DNA of 64,000 nucleotides from Cryptomeria japonica. Its lineage: Eukaryota > Streptophyta > Pinopsida > Cupressales > Cupressaceae. Position 1 is the first letter of the stretch. The number at the start of each line of letters is the position of its first letter. A program made the position numbers and the translations under genes. Under the pieces are notes generated by a model that was not told the DNA's origin, did not search any database, and saw only the letters and a program-made list of their open reading frames with translations. Positions 10,251 through 20,134 of this stretch are shown piece by piece. The stretch covers positions 184,319,572 to 184,383,571 of the forward strand of contig NC_081411.1 of assembly GCF_030272615.1 (NCBI RefSeq), in the 5' to 3' direction.

Positions 10251-11360
10251 ATGAAATCATGTTGTGACGAGATTACGATTGAGCAGACATAATAACACAT
10301 TATTAATATATCTAATTAGCATGATAACTGAATGAGAATCACTGTGGTATAAAACATATTGTCTATTTGTTTGATTATGTCTTTTGATTGTTTTGATTTT
10401 ATCTTTGGGGACATGTTTTTTAGATTTTTTAGGATGTTTCTGACTAGAGATTTTATCTTCAAGATGTCTTTGACTAGAAAGGCGAGGATGGGGCATCTTC
10501 ACTTGTTTGCTTCTTGTGGATTGTTCCTTAGTAATATGATAACTCATTATAGGACATGATCATCTAAGATCATCGAGGACATAACAGTCTGATGTAAACT
10601 AAGGTAATCTTTTCTTGTCTAATGTGTTTTCTTTCACGCAATTGGTATGATGATTAATTTTGGTCTTATTCATATCTAGATGAGTTTTATTCTTTTGCAA
10701 TAATAAGGTTGATGATGATATAAGCACTTTAAAAATCACAAGAATTTTTCATCACCTTTCATATCCTCTTTCTCATAATTTTTCTTCTCATTAATTTTGT
10801 CTTTTCATCACATCTTTCATCTCTCTTTCATCATCTTCTTCATTCTTCTCATTGCAAAGTGCTCAATCAAATGCTTTATCCAACTAATGCATGTCTCTAA
10901 ATCTTTAATCGCTTTATCAAATCAACTAACTTGCTTCTTGCAATCTCAATGTCCCTGGATCAACCAATCAATCAATCTTTGCCTCACCTTGTCTTGCACT
11001 AGCGTTACTCTCAATCAATCTTTGGATCACCTTGTCTTGCACTAGCGTTACTCTCAATCAATCTCAATCAACTTAATAAGGTTATCAGTCTGGCTATACT
11101 GATTATTTCCATCAATTGTTCAGTTACACCTCATCAATTGTGTATTTGCATCAAATGTACATGTCAACTTAATCACTTACACAATAGCAATCATCCAATG
11201 TTTACTCCTATAATCTATTGAGAGATCAATCTCCATCAATCTGTTCAATTAATCTCTTGAGGGGGCATAATCAATCACTCATCACCCTTACCAGGATATC
11301 TTTGGGGCATGTGTCAGTTGACCATCTTTTTTGACCCAACGCAATAGGCTACATTGTCTT
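10251..11360 (+). mobile_element. Element B: 3' non-coding part of a gypsy relative
   Basis: The stretch 10,359-10,559 is the inverted counterpart of 1,757-1,957 in element 1. It is followed by a pyrimidine-rich stretch (10,740-10,860), two direct copies of a Ser/Leu-coding-like block (CTTGTCTTGCACTAGCGTTA at about 10,988 and 11,030) and then a polypurine tract and LTR. No coding domain remains, so this is a 5'-truncated copy. Confidence 0.6.
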
Positions 11361-11374
11361 AAAAAGGGGCAAAA
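11361..11374 (+). other. Polypurine tract of element B
   Basis: AAAAAGGGGCAAAA sits directly before an LTR that begins TGTAGACACC. This is the plus-strand priming site of an LTR retrotransposon. The same arrangement recurs at 27,871-27,884. Confidence 0.75.
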
Positions 11375-11690
11375 TGTAGACACCTAAAATTGTGCAACTT
11401 AATTAAATAAATAGATTTTTATTTATTTAATTAATTCATTTATCATTTTCTAGCCCTATCCCTATTTAAATAAATATTTTTATTTATTTAAATTATTCCT
11501 TTCCCTAAATTAAATAAATATTTTATGTATTTAATTGGCCTCACTTCCTTTATTAATTAAATAAATCTTTATTTATTTAATTAATTCATTATCCTTTTCA
11601 CTCTATGTCACATGTCATTTATCTCTTAATTTTCCTATACCTACTCTCTTCAATTATTTTATTATTTTTCCTAACTACCCTCTTATTATT
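11375..11690 (+). repeat. Element B 3' LTR, first part
   Basis: It starts TGTAGACACCTAAAATTGTG and follows the element 1 LTR block by block (in the opposite orientation to it) up to about TAACTACCCTCT near 11,683. Homology to the LTR then stops and appears to resume near 14,651. Confidence 0.75.
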
Positions 11691-12447
11691 TTATCATTTT
11701 CTCTACTAGAGAGTTTTTTAGTGGTGAATCTTAGCCAATTGGCGAATTCCACGATTTCATTTTTCAGGAAATGGCGAATAGTCTGGGGCAGCACGGTGGT
11801 CAAATCGCCTAGAATTTTGGGGTTAATGGTCCACTGTATTCTGGCTTCACCATTGACCACATATTGTTCCATGTGGATGCCTGTAATATTCACCTGGAAT
11901 CACTTAGATGTGGGTATTAAATTACCTTCGTTATTCACCAGAAATAGTAAAACTACCCTATGCCCAGGACCTATTTCACCAATGGTAAATTAAATATTCA
12001 TTGCACACGTCGGTCCATTTCCCGTATTGTTAAATTTCACGTTAAGCATAATGAGGCCCAATTTGCCAATATCAATTAAAACATTATAAGCATTTGAGGA
12101 CCCATTTCACCCTGCTTAAATCAAGATGCATTTTGAAATGCCTACGAAATTTGCCAAAAATGCAATCATGGATTGATATAAATACAATTGACAGTTTGAA
12201 AAACTCTTTCTTACAATTTGTTCGTGTCTGATTAGTAAATTTGGGAGCTCTTGATTCGCATTCTGCAATTTGAGTTGGAATGTCAAAGTTGATTGTAGGG
12301 CGGAGGGCCCGAGTTACAATCCTGCAACACAGGCCCAGGCATTCCTGATTCCTGATTCACAGAATTGAGAAGGCATAAAGGTAATTAATCATTCCTTCAT
12401 ACTTGATAGTATTAGTTTTAATTCGTAGTGAGAGGTCAAGACTCAAG

Positions 12448-12717
12448 ATGTCAGACATGGGTGAGGCTCCTCAGGGTGGTGAAGGGATTGAGATGTCAGA
12501 AAAGGGTGAGACTGAGACTCCTCAAAGTGGTGAAGGGATTGGGATGTCAGACAAGGGTAAGACTCCTCAGGGTGGTGAAACTAAAGGGATTGGGGGGCCA
12601 TCAAAATGCCCAAAACTTAAAGATACTACCATAAAGTTTTACATTGGAATTGGCAAAGTTTCTGGTCCATCAACTTCTGCAGTTGTAGAAGCCATTCACT
12701 CTCAGAAAATGAAAAAG
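12448..12717 (+). other. Exon-like reading frame in the insertion
   Basis: An open stretch begins with ATG at 12,448 and encodes about 90 residues. It opens with three near-repeats of MSDxGExxTPQGGEGIG (18-20 residues each) and then a non-repetitive part (KDTTIKFYIGIGKVSG). It reaches AAG|GTTTCT at 12,718, which could be a splice donor, and a TTTTAATTCGTAG acceptor-like string lies just before 12,430. This looks like a captured host exon. I do not recognise the protein family, and it may be non-functional. Confidence 0.35.
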
Positions 12718-13156
12718 GTTTCTTTTCTCTTGTACCAATTAAGTCACCATTCTATTTTATATATAAATTTTTAACGCTTCATTTGGTGATGCTCATTCAC
12801 CTGAAAAATCATCATTTTGGTGTTTTCAATGTGACTCTAGAAGTCATGCCTATCAAATCCATTGCATCTTGCTAAGGCTCATCTTATGTGAATGATTTTG
12901 TTCTGCTTTTATTTCTCCTTGATTGTACAAATTCTTCTTCAGAATCCCTGCCAACAAGCAACGTCTGATTTCTCAGAGAAATCTGTGATCTCCCCTCTCT
13001 AACTCAGAAGCTATCCAATCCTTTTATGCCTCTGAAATTGTTGTCCTTGCTTATCTAATCAACCTCGACTGAGGAGAAACCTTCAAACTAGTCCCTTAGG
13101 AATGAGATGGCATCCAAGCCTTAAAAATTCCTTGTACATATTAGCTTGCCACCATA

Positions 13157-13920
13157 GTTGTCGCTAGCTCTCATGTTTGTTTAATGTTAGCATTTTTAGG
13201 TCGTGAGCTAGCGACTAGATAGTTTATGGTTAAGTTTTATGGTTATCGCCAGCTCACGAGGTTAAATGTGTGAGACTTGATCAAGCCACGAGTTGGCGAT
13301 AAGTTGGTTTGGGTTTGCATCGCGAGGTCTCTAGATTTTTGGGTGTTGGCATCTTATGTTAGCGAGGTGGAGATTATTAATGAAATTTCTTTGGTCGCAA
13401 GGTCTCGAGTTGGTTTGATGTCATGCATTATAGCCACGAGATTTAGCGAGCAACTCATTTCATACAGTTGTTGCTAGCTCTCATGATTGTTTAATGTTAG
13501 CATGTTTAGGTCGTGAGGTAGCGACTAGACAATTTGTGGTTAAGTTTAATGGTTATCGCCAACTTGCGAGGTTAAATGTTTGAAGAGGTGATCAAGCCGC
13601 GAGTTGGTGACAAGTTGGTTTGGCTTTAAATTGCGAGGTCTCTATCTTTTTGGGTGTTAGCGTTTTATATTAGCGAGCTGAAGATTATTAATGAAATTGC
13701 TTTGGTCACGAGGTTTCGAGTTGGTCTGATGTCATGCTTTATAGCCATGAGAGTTAGCAAGTAACTCATTTCATATAGTTGTTGCTAGCTCTCATGTTTG
13801 TTTAATGTTAGCATTTTTAGGTTGTGAGCTAGCGAGTAGACAGTTTGTGGTTAAGTTTTATGGTTATTGCCAGCTCGCGAGGTTAAATGTTTGAAGACGT
13901 GATCAAGCCGTGAGCTTGCA
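13157..13920. repeat. 311-bp tandem repeat, about 2.5 copies
   Basis: Units begin at 13,157, 13,467 and 13,778 (third incomplete) with GTTGTCGCTAGCTCTCATG or a close variant. Each unit contains inverted pairs: GTCGCTAGCTC (13,160-13,170) with GAGCTAGCGAC (13,205-13,215), and ATCGCCAGCTC (13,245-13,255) with GAGTTGGCGAT (13,290-13,300). The flanking stretch to about 14,170 continues with scattered GCGAG and CTCGC words. Confidence 0.85.
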
Positions 13921-14240
13921 AGTGAAGTGCTAGTGGTTAAGAGATAAACAGTTCTATGTTGGCGAGTACGTGAGAAGGGTTAAAGTTACCACTATCTCCA
14001 AGTCGCTACGGTGACGAGGACATAACATTTTGAGGTCGAGAATTGGCGAGTGGCAGTTTAGTTTCCCTCAGTTGCTAGATCTCGAGGTTATGAAGGCTTA
14101 GCATTTTCAGCTTGCGAGCTGGAGATAGAGTCATAAGGGCTTGTCGCTAGGTCATGAGATTTTCTAATGGGGAATCTTTCAAGCAGAGGGTTGACGACTG
14201 TGTTCCATGTGTTTTAATGACTTGACGGGGACTGTTGAGG

Positions 14241-14404
14241 TGCCAATATTTTTTTTTTACGTTTTGGAAAAAGGTTGAAATCGCCAATATATTTTTTTTA
14301 TGGTTTGAAAATAGCTTGAAATCGCCAATATATACTTTTTATGGTTTGAAAATAGCTTGAAATCACCAATATATTTTTTTTATGGTTTGAAAATAGCTTG
14401 AAAT
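14241..14404. repeat. 41-bp tandem repeat, four copies
   Basis: Units start at 14,241, 14,282, 14,323 and 14,364, each of the form CGCCAATATATTTTTTTTAT then GGTTTGAAAATAGCTTGAAA. Copies 2-4 are almost identical; copy 1 is diverged. Confidence 0.9.
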
Positions 14405-14650
14405 TGCCAATATTACAATTCACCCATGCAAATATTTTTTTGGTTTTAAAAACATTACAATTTGTCAGGATTTTTCACAAACTTTGAGCGATCACGAATG
14501 ATTCGCCAATGGAGATTATTATTTTTCTCCGTAAACCACAAAATTTCGCCTGTAAAATTAATATTTTCCTCGGCAATTATACACCTTTTGCTAGGTTTTT
14601 ACACCTTGTCCGAAGGGGGGGGGCGGTTTTCTTAAACTTTTCCCTGTTCT

Positions 14651-14960
14651 CTACATACCCTTTAATCCTAGCTGACCATTTATCTTTTCACCTCTTAATC
14701 GTATCCCTCCATTTTCTAAGGTCTTCTTTATATAAGAGGATTCTTTCATCTTTATAGGATCCAAATAAGCAATTTAGCAATTGACAATCTAACATTGGAG
14801 CATACTTTTTGCATTCTAGCATTTTTATTTTGCATCCATCATATTTTAAATCTTCATTCACCATAGCTTCTTGTACTCTATTGAGAATCTTGGATTAAAT
14901 CTGGATCTTAATTCCATAAGATCTCAAACATTTTCCCTCATTTACAATATGTATCTAGTC
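14651..14960 (+). repeat. Probable second part of the element B LTR
   Basis: The order of short blocks (TACCCTTTAATCC, TATCCCTCCATTTTCTAAGG, TATATAAGAGGATTC) matches the U3/R part of the element 1 LTR. Beyond about 14,760 the match is weak and I cannot place the LTR end. Confidence 0.5.
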
Positions 14961-14969
14961 ATTGGGGAT

Positions 14970-15779
14970 CTAAGGAGGTGCACAAACATGTTGCGCCATA
15001 AAAAATTCAGTCTTAGGATGGGCTAATTTAGAACCTGAAATTGAGCAATATAGGTTCAACACCTCCAACACATTATTAATTTCCTCTTCTAAATTTTGAA
15101 TGAATAGCATACTATCATCTACAAAATGCAAGTTAAGCACTGCAACATTGTGGGGAATAGAAATCTCTTTAATCAAGTTCATTCAATTGTATTTTTCTAA
15201 TAAGTATCCAAGAAAATCAGCAACAATAACATATAAGAAAGGTGCTAATGGACATCCTTGTTTGATTGATTGTTGCATGGGGACTGAATTAAAAAGGGAT
15301 CGATTGATGACTAATTGGGCATTGACATCATTAAAGAGCATCGTAATCTATAAACAAATCTTGGGTCCAAACCCCAAACATTGAAGAATCTGAAAGATGA
15401 AGCTCCACCACATTCTATCATATGACTCGTAAAAATCCAACTTGACCAGTAATGCATCTTGTCCTATTGATAGAGCCCATTCACTAGTTTCCCATGGCAA
15501 CATTAAGTTATCGAGAATAAATTTGCCTCCAAGAAATCCTATTAGTTTAGGTCTTTCAATCTTTTTCACTATAGTTTTTATCCAAGTAGCAAGGGCTTTA
15601 GCTATAATTTTATATGAGGCATTCAAAAGAGTAATAGGCCTCCAACCAGATATAGAATCTTCATTTCTCCCTTTAGGAATTAACTTAATTAGCCCTTTAT
15701 TGATAGTAGGCTTTAAAGAACCTTGTGCTATAGCCTCCAAATAAAGAAGGTAAAAATCTTCTTTGATATGTGGCCACAT
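14970..15779 (-). pseudogene. LINE (L1-type) reverse transcriptase remnant
   Basis: The 15,779-15,348 frame contains the N-terminal RT blocks of a plant L1: NKGLIKLIPKGRNEDSISGW, RPITLLNASYKIIAKALA and LLVKLDFYESYDRMWW. The 15,182-14,970 frame carries the catalytic block as LHFVDDSMLFI, where the usual form is FADD. A frame break and stop lie between them, about 165 bp apart. The domain would copy the LINE RNA at the nicked target. The 3' end and poly-A tail are not visible to the left. Confidence 0.85.
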
Positions 15780-16505
15780 GGTTTGATAAAACTCAATTGA
15801 GAGCCCATCAAAACTAGGCTTTTATTAGGGGGCATAGAAAAAATAGCTCGTTCCAAGTCTTCAATAGAAAACTCACGATCTAAGAACTGACTTTACTTCA
15901 GATCGACCTTCATAGGAATGAGATCTTTCAAGATATCCTCTAATATTAATTGTCCACCATGCTAATAAACATCTTCTCTAAAAGGTTCTTATAGGATTGA
16001 AGAAACATGGATTTGATCTCTTCTGGATTGGACCAAAGAATCCTATTTTCATCATGAATTGCACTTATAAATTGTTTCCCTCTATTGCACTTATACATTG
16101 AGCCTCTATTGCCCTCCTTGCACCAATGAAGTATGGCTCATATATGTCAAACATACGAAGCCTAGTCTCAATGGAAGCAACAAAATCTTGTAAACAACTA
16201 TCATTTGGATTAGACATAAGTAATTTCCTAGAATGTTCCAACTTCCCTTGAAAGGATTTTACCTTGTATTTTATTTGCCAAGCAAGTATTTTACCAAAGA
16301 AGCATAGAAACTCTACACATTGAGACACAACATAATGCCACCATTCTCTGTAAGACTCACCCTTCTTGGGTTTGGGGATGGAGTTCCAAATACCAATCAA
16401 GGTAGCCATACAAGAAGGATTCTTAAGGTACAAATTATTAAGCTTATAAGGTATTTGGTTTGTTTTGCAATTGTCTTGAGACCTCGATAAAGAGGAAAGG
16501 ATAGG
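15780..16505 (-). pseudogene. LINE ORF2 middle region
   Basis: This is decayed coding sequence between the endonuclease and RT domains. The frame 16,433-16,065 has a coiled-coil-like composition (KYKVKSFQGKLEHSRKLLM), typical of the linker in plant L1 ORF2. Stops and frame changes occur throughout. Confidence 0.65.
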
Positions 16506-16513
16506 AAAGTGAT

Positions 16514-17167
16514 CTAATAGTGTGGGAGATTAATCAACAATAACATAAGAACCATTGGAATCTTGCACCAACTATAGGTTGGGAGAGACATTGAACCAAT
16601 TGATCTTACTATTTTTCCTATCATCTCCAAATCTACAAGTGGATTGAGTGAACCAATTATGAGTATGAGAAGAGAATTGCTTATAGACTGGATCAACAAC
16701 TCCAATGCTATTTTTACAATTTAGCCATTTGTCAAATCCTTCACAACTTAGTTTAATATGGCTATTCCACTTGCGATCTCTGGAGTGTTCCACCATACTA
16801 GAATCGCTTCCTACCACCCAATCTGCATTAGGTAAATTGTTAGCCATCTAATCCCATAAAAGGCACCTCTCTTTTGCATTTTTAGGTGCATAAATAGAGC
16901 AAAATCCAATTGGTTGTCCATTAATAGAAGTGAGGGCTCACACACAACTATGTGAAGGGTCTTCTCCTTTGTTAATGAAAAATTTATAAATCCATGAAGA
17001 CAATCCAATAACAGCCCCACCTCGACCATCTCTGTGGGATGTATGAAGAAATATGGCAGCTCTCCACACATTACAAAGAGAAAACTCAAGACAAGAATGA
17101 TTAATTTTGACTCCCTAGAGATAAACAACATTAGGCTTCCAGTTTCTAATAGTCTGCTTAATACCAT
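16514..17167 (-). pseudogene. LINE ORF2 endonuclease domain remnant
   Basis: Pieces in three frames correspond to the apurinic-type endonuclease. 17,167-16,811 has the middle part (FIHPTEMVEVGLLLD, MDNQLDFALFMHLKMQ). 16,847-16,572 has ADWVVGSDSSMVEHSRDRKW, where the canonical G-D-F-N has become S-D-S-S. The catalytic Asn/Asp environment is therefore lost as well as the frame. Confidence 0.8.
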
Positions 17168-17248
17168 ATTTGCAGTGGGTTAAAGACATCCCCCTTACGC
17201 TCCGTGATAAAATTTTGCAATTCATGGCTAAGAGGACTGATTTTCTTC

Positions 17249-18591
17249 CTATGGCAACATGTCAAAATAGTTGGCAAGAGCAATTGATTGGTTAGCAGAA
17301 TAAGTCTCTATAGAAATAGATGAGGAGGATCTTGATCTATGTTTCACAGAAGGAGGAGGAGATGAGGAAGTATGATAGAGAGACCTCGTAGGTGAAGAAC
17401 AATCAAGCGACCTCGTAAGGGGGCTAGTTTCTAACAATGGAAGGCTTTGAGGGGTTGAATGTCTATTATGAATTGTAGCTGGTCTAGAAGGCTCTTTTCT
17501 TTTCCTTGCAATTTGCCAACCATCAGACATTACTGTGTCTTTATATGAGGGGGTAGACAAAGTCTTAGAGAGCTTAACATTTCTATTTTGGTCATCTAAA
17601 GAGGAATTGGTAGGTTTTTGAATGATTGTAAGAACTTCAGAGGTAATTGGAGGTTGGGATGTAGTTTGCAACATTTGCGGGCTATTTGTGGTAGGAATTT
17701 GAGGTTGTACCACCAATCTAGTCCATTTGAGACGATAAAGTATAATCAAATGCCCGTCTTGTCGGTAGTAAAAGCATGCATTGATTTGTTTAAATAAACC
17801 AAGGGTTGGGAAAACTCGAACCTAGGACCAATGAGTTTAATGTATTTTAGGAAGTTGATTGTTCAAATCCATTTCCACGAAGACTCTAGGATGTACCCTC
17901 AAGCTAGAGAATTTACCGCGTTATTCATGCACCAAATAACTCTTCCCAATTTAAACACTCTCTCTTTGAGATAAGGCCTGAAGGCAAGGTTTAAAAAGAG
18001 AAGCTCAACTCACATCGGGTAGCGGGATTTAGATGGTCCGAATTTGGCTGCAAATAACCTAGGTCCCATATTGTAGCACAACCTAGACATGCTCAGCAAA
18101 TCTAAACTTGCAGGACACATAACCCTTTCCTAGCCCTCTCATGGCTTCTATCTCCCATCCCCTAATTCTCCCAGTTTAGTTTAGCCCATTTGTAAAAATC
18201 AGTTTCAGATGGTATTCCTCTAAGAAGAAACAGAATTACAGAACGGTGTTGACAATCCTCAATGCAATCAATCACTTCATCCGGTAACATAAATTCTAAG
18301 GTTTTACTTCCACCATCGTTGTTTGCTGATGGTCCATTACTTCGCGGCACATGGTGTAGAAACCGCGTTCTTCTCTCCGTGATTTGACTCTTCTATGCTT
18401 ATTCCTTGCTGATTCTCGTCCATTCTACCAGATGTAGGTGTGTCTGTAACGCTTTGACTAGGGTTTCCTCCTATCTGACGTGCTTCTTCCTTTATCCTCA
18501 TAGCAAAAGTTGAAAAGCCTGAGGCGGCTACGCCGCAGGCAATACACCCACCAGACGTTACACTCACAGGGCAGTCGCTTAGGGTACGCAC
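17249..18591 (-). pseudogene. LINE ORF1 remnant
   Basis: The 18,350-18,162 frame has a DUF4283-like N-terminal block (ILFLLRGIPSETDFYKWAKLNW), and 18,591-18,337 precedes it in another phase. Near 17,790-17,750 the zinc knuckle reads CFYYRQDGHLIILY: two of the cysteines of the C-x2-C-x4-H-x4-C pattern are now tyrosines. The stretch 17,749-17,249 is a Ser/Pro/Thr-rich C-terminal tail. ORF1 proteins of plant L1s bind their own RNA. Confidence 0.75.
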
Positions 18592-18639
18592 TTCCTTCTC
18601 CGTGACAGGACACGCTCTCCTCCTCCTCCGTGACGGTAA

Positions 18640-18900
18640 ATAAAGCTATAATTCATTTTCTGAAACAACTTATTGCCACATTTTGGAAGTGTCGCAGTCC
18701 TGGAATATTTTCCCTCGAGCGAATCTCCTTTGTGTCATATATTTTCCACATCTTTTTGACTGCTATGCCCAGTTTCTACTTTAACGTGAGGCCACCTATT
18801 CTAATCTGTAGAGCCGTATCCATTTCACACGATAATCGTGCTGTCACATTATTTACTGATAATGTAAGCATCTTGGCTAGCATTGAAGGTAATTGACAAT
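18640..18900 (+). repeat. Eroded copy of the ankyrin gene 5' region (U1)
   Basis: It contains in order GTGTCGCAGTCCTGG, TATTTTCCACATCTTTTTGAC and, near 18,880, CTAGCATTGAAGGTA, which parallels the start of the ankyrin gene (TCTAGTGTTGAAGGTA at about 20,101). No coding sequence follows. It appears to be the leftover front of another gene copy. Confidence 0.55.
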
Positions 18901-18944
18901 ATAAAAGATGTCATGTCAACTAACCGAATAGCTAAACAGAGCGA

Positions 18945-19160
18945 TCAATCACGGTAGCGTTGGCACCCTTTTGCGAGGTCGTAGTCACGGGGTTAATGTT
19001 CTCGATGGACTCCCCTCTATTGCATATATTTTCCACGCCTGTTTGACGAGATGTTCATTTTTCTCTTTAATCTTTAAAGCAAGTCTATTATTATATTATG
19101 TGGACCCGTATCCATTTTCCAGCATAATACTGTATACGGATATCCCCACCCTTCACTACT
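18945..19160 (+). repeat. Eroded copy of the ankyrin gene 5' region (U2)
   Basis: It has the same order of words as U1: CGAGGTCGTAGTCACGG, CTCGATGGACTCC, ATTTTCCACGCCTGTTTGACG and CAGCATAATACTGTATACGG. The last parallels GGCATAATACTGTAGATCG in the pseudogene upstream region near 23,990-24,008. Confidence 0.55.
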
Positions 19161-19636
19161 GATGTAGCCTCTGTGTTTAAAAAAGTTTATTTGAAAGAGG
19201 CGAATCTAAGGGTGGGTAGGTTAGAGAAAGGGAAGAGTCGTCACTATCCTACAAATTTGAGATCAAAACGAATCCAGATCACATTTGGACAGATACACAA
19301 AATTTATAGAATTATCTGAGAACGTAACAATTAATAATATAAGTCAGATTGTAAGGGATGAGTCTATTGTGGTTTCAAAACGGCAGTATGGATTGACTAA
19401 CACGAGTGTTAGTCGTGTGTTTTACACTGTCGATTTTGCTATAAATGACCGTGATTGACTAACAGATCGCTATCACACTGTACGAAAAGTTCATTTTGAA
19501 ACTAGAATAACAGCGACCGATTATAAAGCATGAACAAACTTGAAATTCAAGACCTCGCTTGCACCCAATCCAGGTCAAATCTTACATCTGATTCAAGCTG
19601 AAGAAAAATTGTGAGTCCAGCTAAACAAAAGTTGTG
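19161..19636. other. Upstream region of the ankyrin gene
   Basis: No gene is seen. The stretch 19,535-19,630 is similar to 23,690-23,805 upstream of the ankyrin pseudogene (shared CACCCAATCCAGGTCAAATC and CCAGCTAAACAAAAG). A perfect palindrome of 9-bp arms occurs at 19,395-19,414 (GACTAACAC/GTGTTAGTC). Confidence 0.5.
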
Positions 19637-20044
19637 TAAGTCCTATGTCAATGGTCACTTTAGTTGCTGGTAAATCGTCTGTCAAATGTCACTTCAAGTA
19701 GATGGTAAATAAATAAATAAATAGCATTCTAGGATAAGGCAACGAGGCTCACGTTCCCACTGAGTTGGCAGTGTCGATGGAATCTGCTCAAAGTCTTTTT
19801 ATTTCCACGCCTTTTGGACGGGTATGGGTATGCCCGCTAAACAAATAAGTCCTATGTCAATGGTCACTTTAGTTGCTGGTCAATCGTCTGTCAAATGTCA
19901 CTTCAAGTAGATGGTAAATAAATAAATAAATAGCATTCTAGGATAAGGCAACGAGGCTCACGTTCCCACTGAGTTGGCAGTGTCGATGGAATCTGCTCAA
20001 AGTCTTTTTTCTTCCACGCCTTTTGGACGGGTATGGGTATGCCC
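19637..20044. repeat. 209-bp tandem duplication in the ankyrin promoter
   Basis: The block 19,637-19,845 is repeated at 19,846-20,044 with only a few differences. It includes AAATAAATAAATAAATAGC, GGCAACGAGGCTCACGTTCC and TTTTGGACGGGTATGGG. The near-identity implies a recent event. It lies 90-500 bp ahead of the ankyrin start codon, so it duplicates probable promoter or 5' leader sequence. Confidence 0.9.
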
Positions 20045-20134
20045 ATTTTCCCCATTCTTTGAACCGACGATACGTATTCCCCTTATAGACACGGCATCAT
20101 TCTAGTGTTGAAGGTAGCAACACAGAAATTTGCT

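Larger units (their letters stand above)
11690..14650. mobile_element. Foreign insertion within the element B LTR (about 2.9 kb)
   Basis: LTR homology is lost at about 11,683 and a matching continuation (TCTACATACCCTTTAATCC, then a CCTCCATTTT block and TATATAAG) is seen from 14,651. The joints carry TACCCTCTTA on the left and TACCCTTTAA on the right, which could be a worn 9-10 bp target duplication as made by Mutator-like elements. I found no clear terminal inverted repeat. The contents are an exon-like frame, a 311-bp tandem repeat, a 41-bp tandem repeat and many GCGAAT/ATTCGCC strings. A Helitron, a Pack-MULE or simply a divergent LTR are all possible. Confidence 0.45.

Noticed and set aside
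20105-20134. Upstream GTG as start of the ankyrin protein
   Set aside because: Plants normally use ATG; the ATG at 20,135 begins a typical N-terminus that is also found in the paralog.
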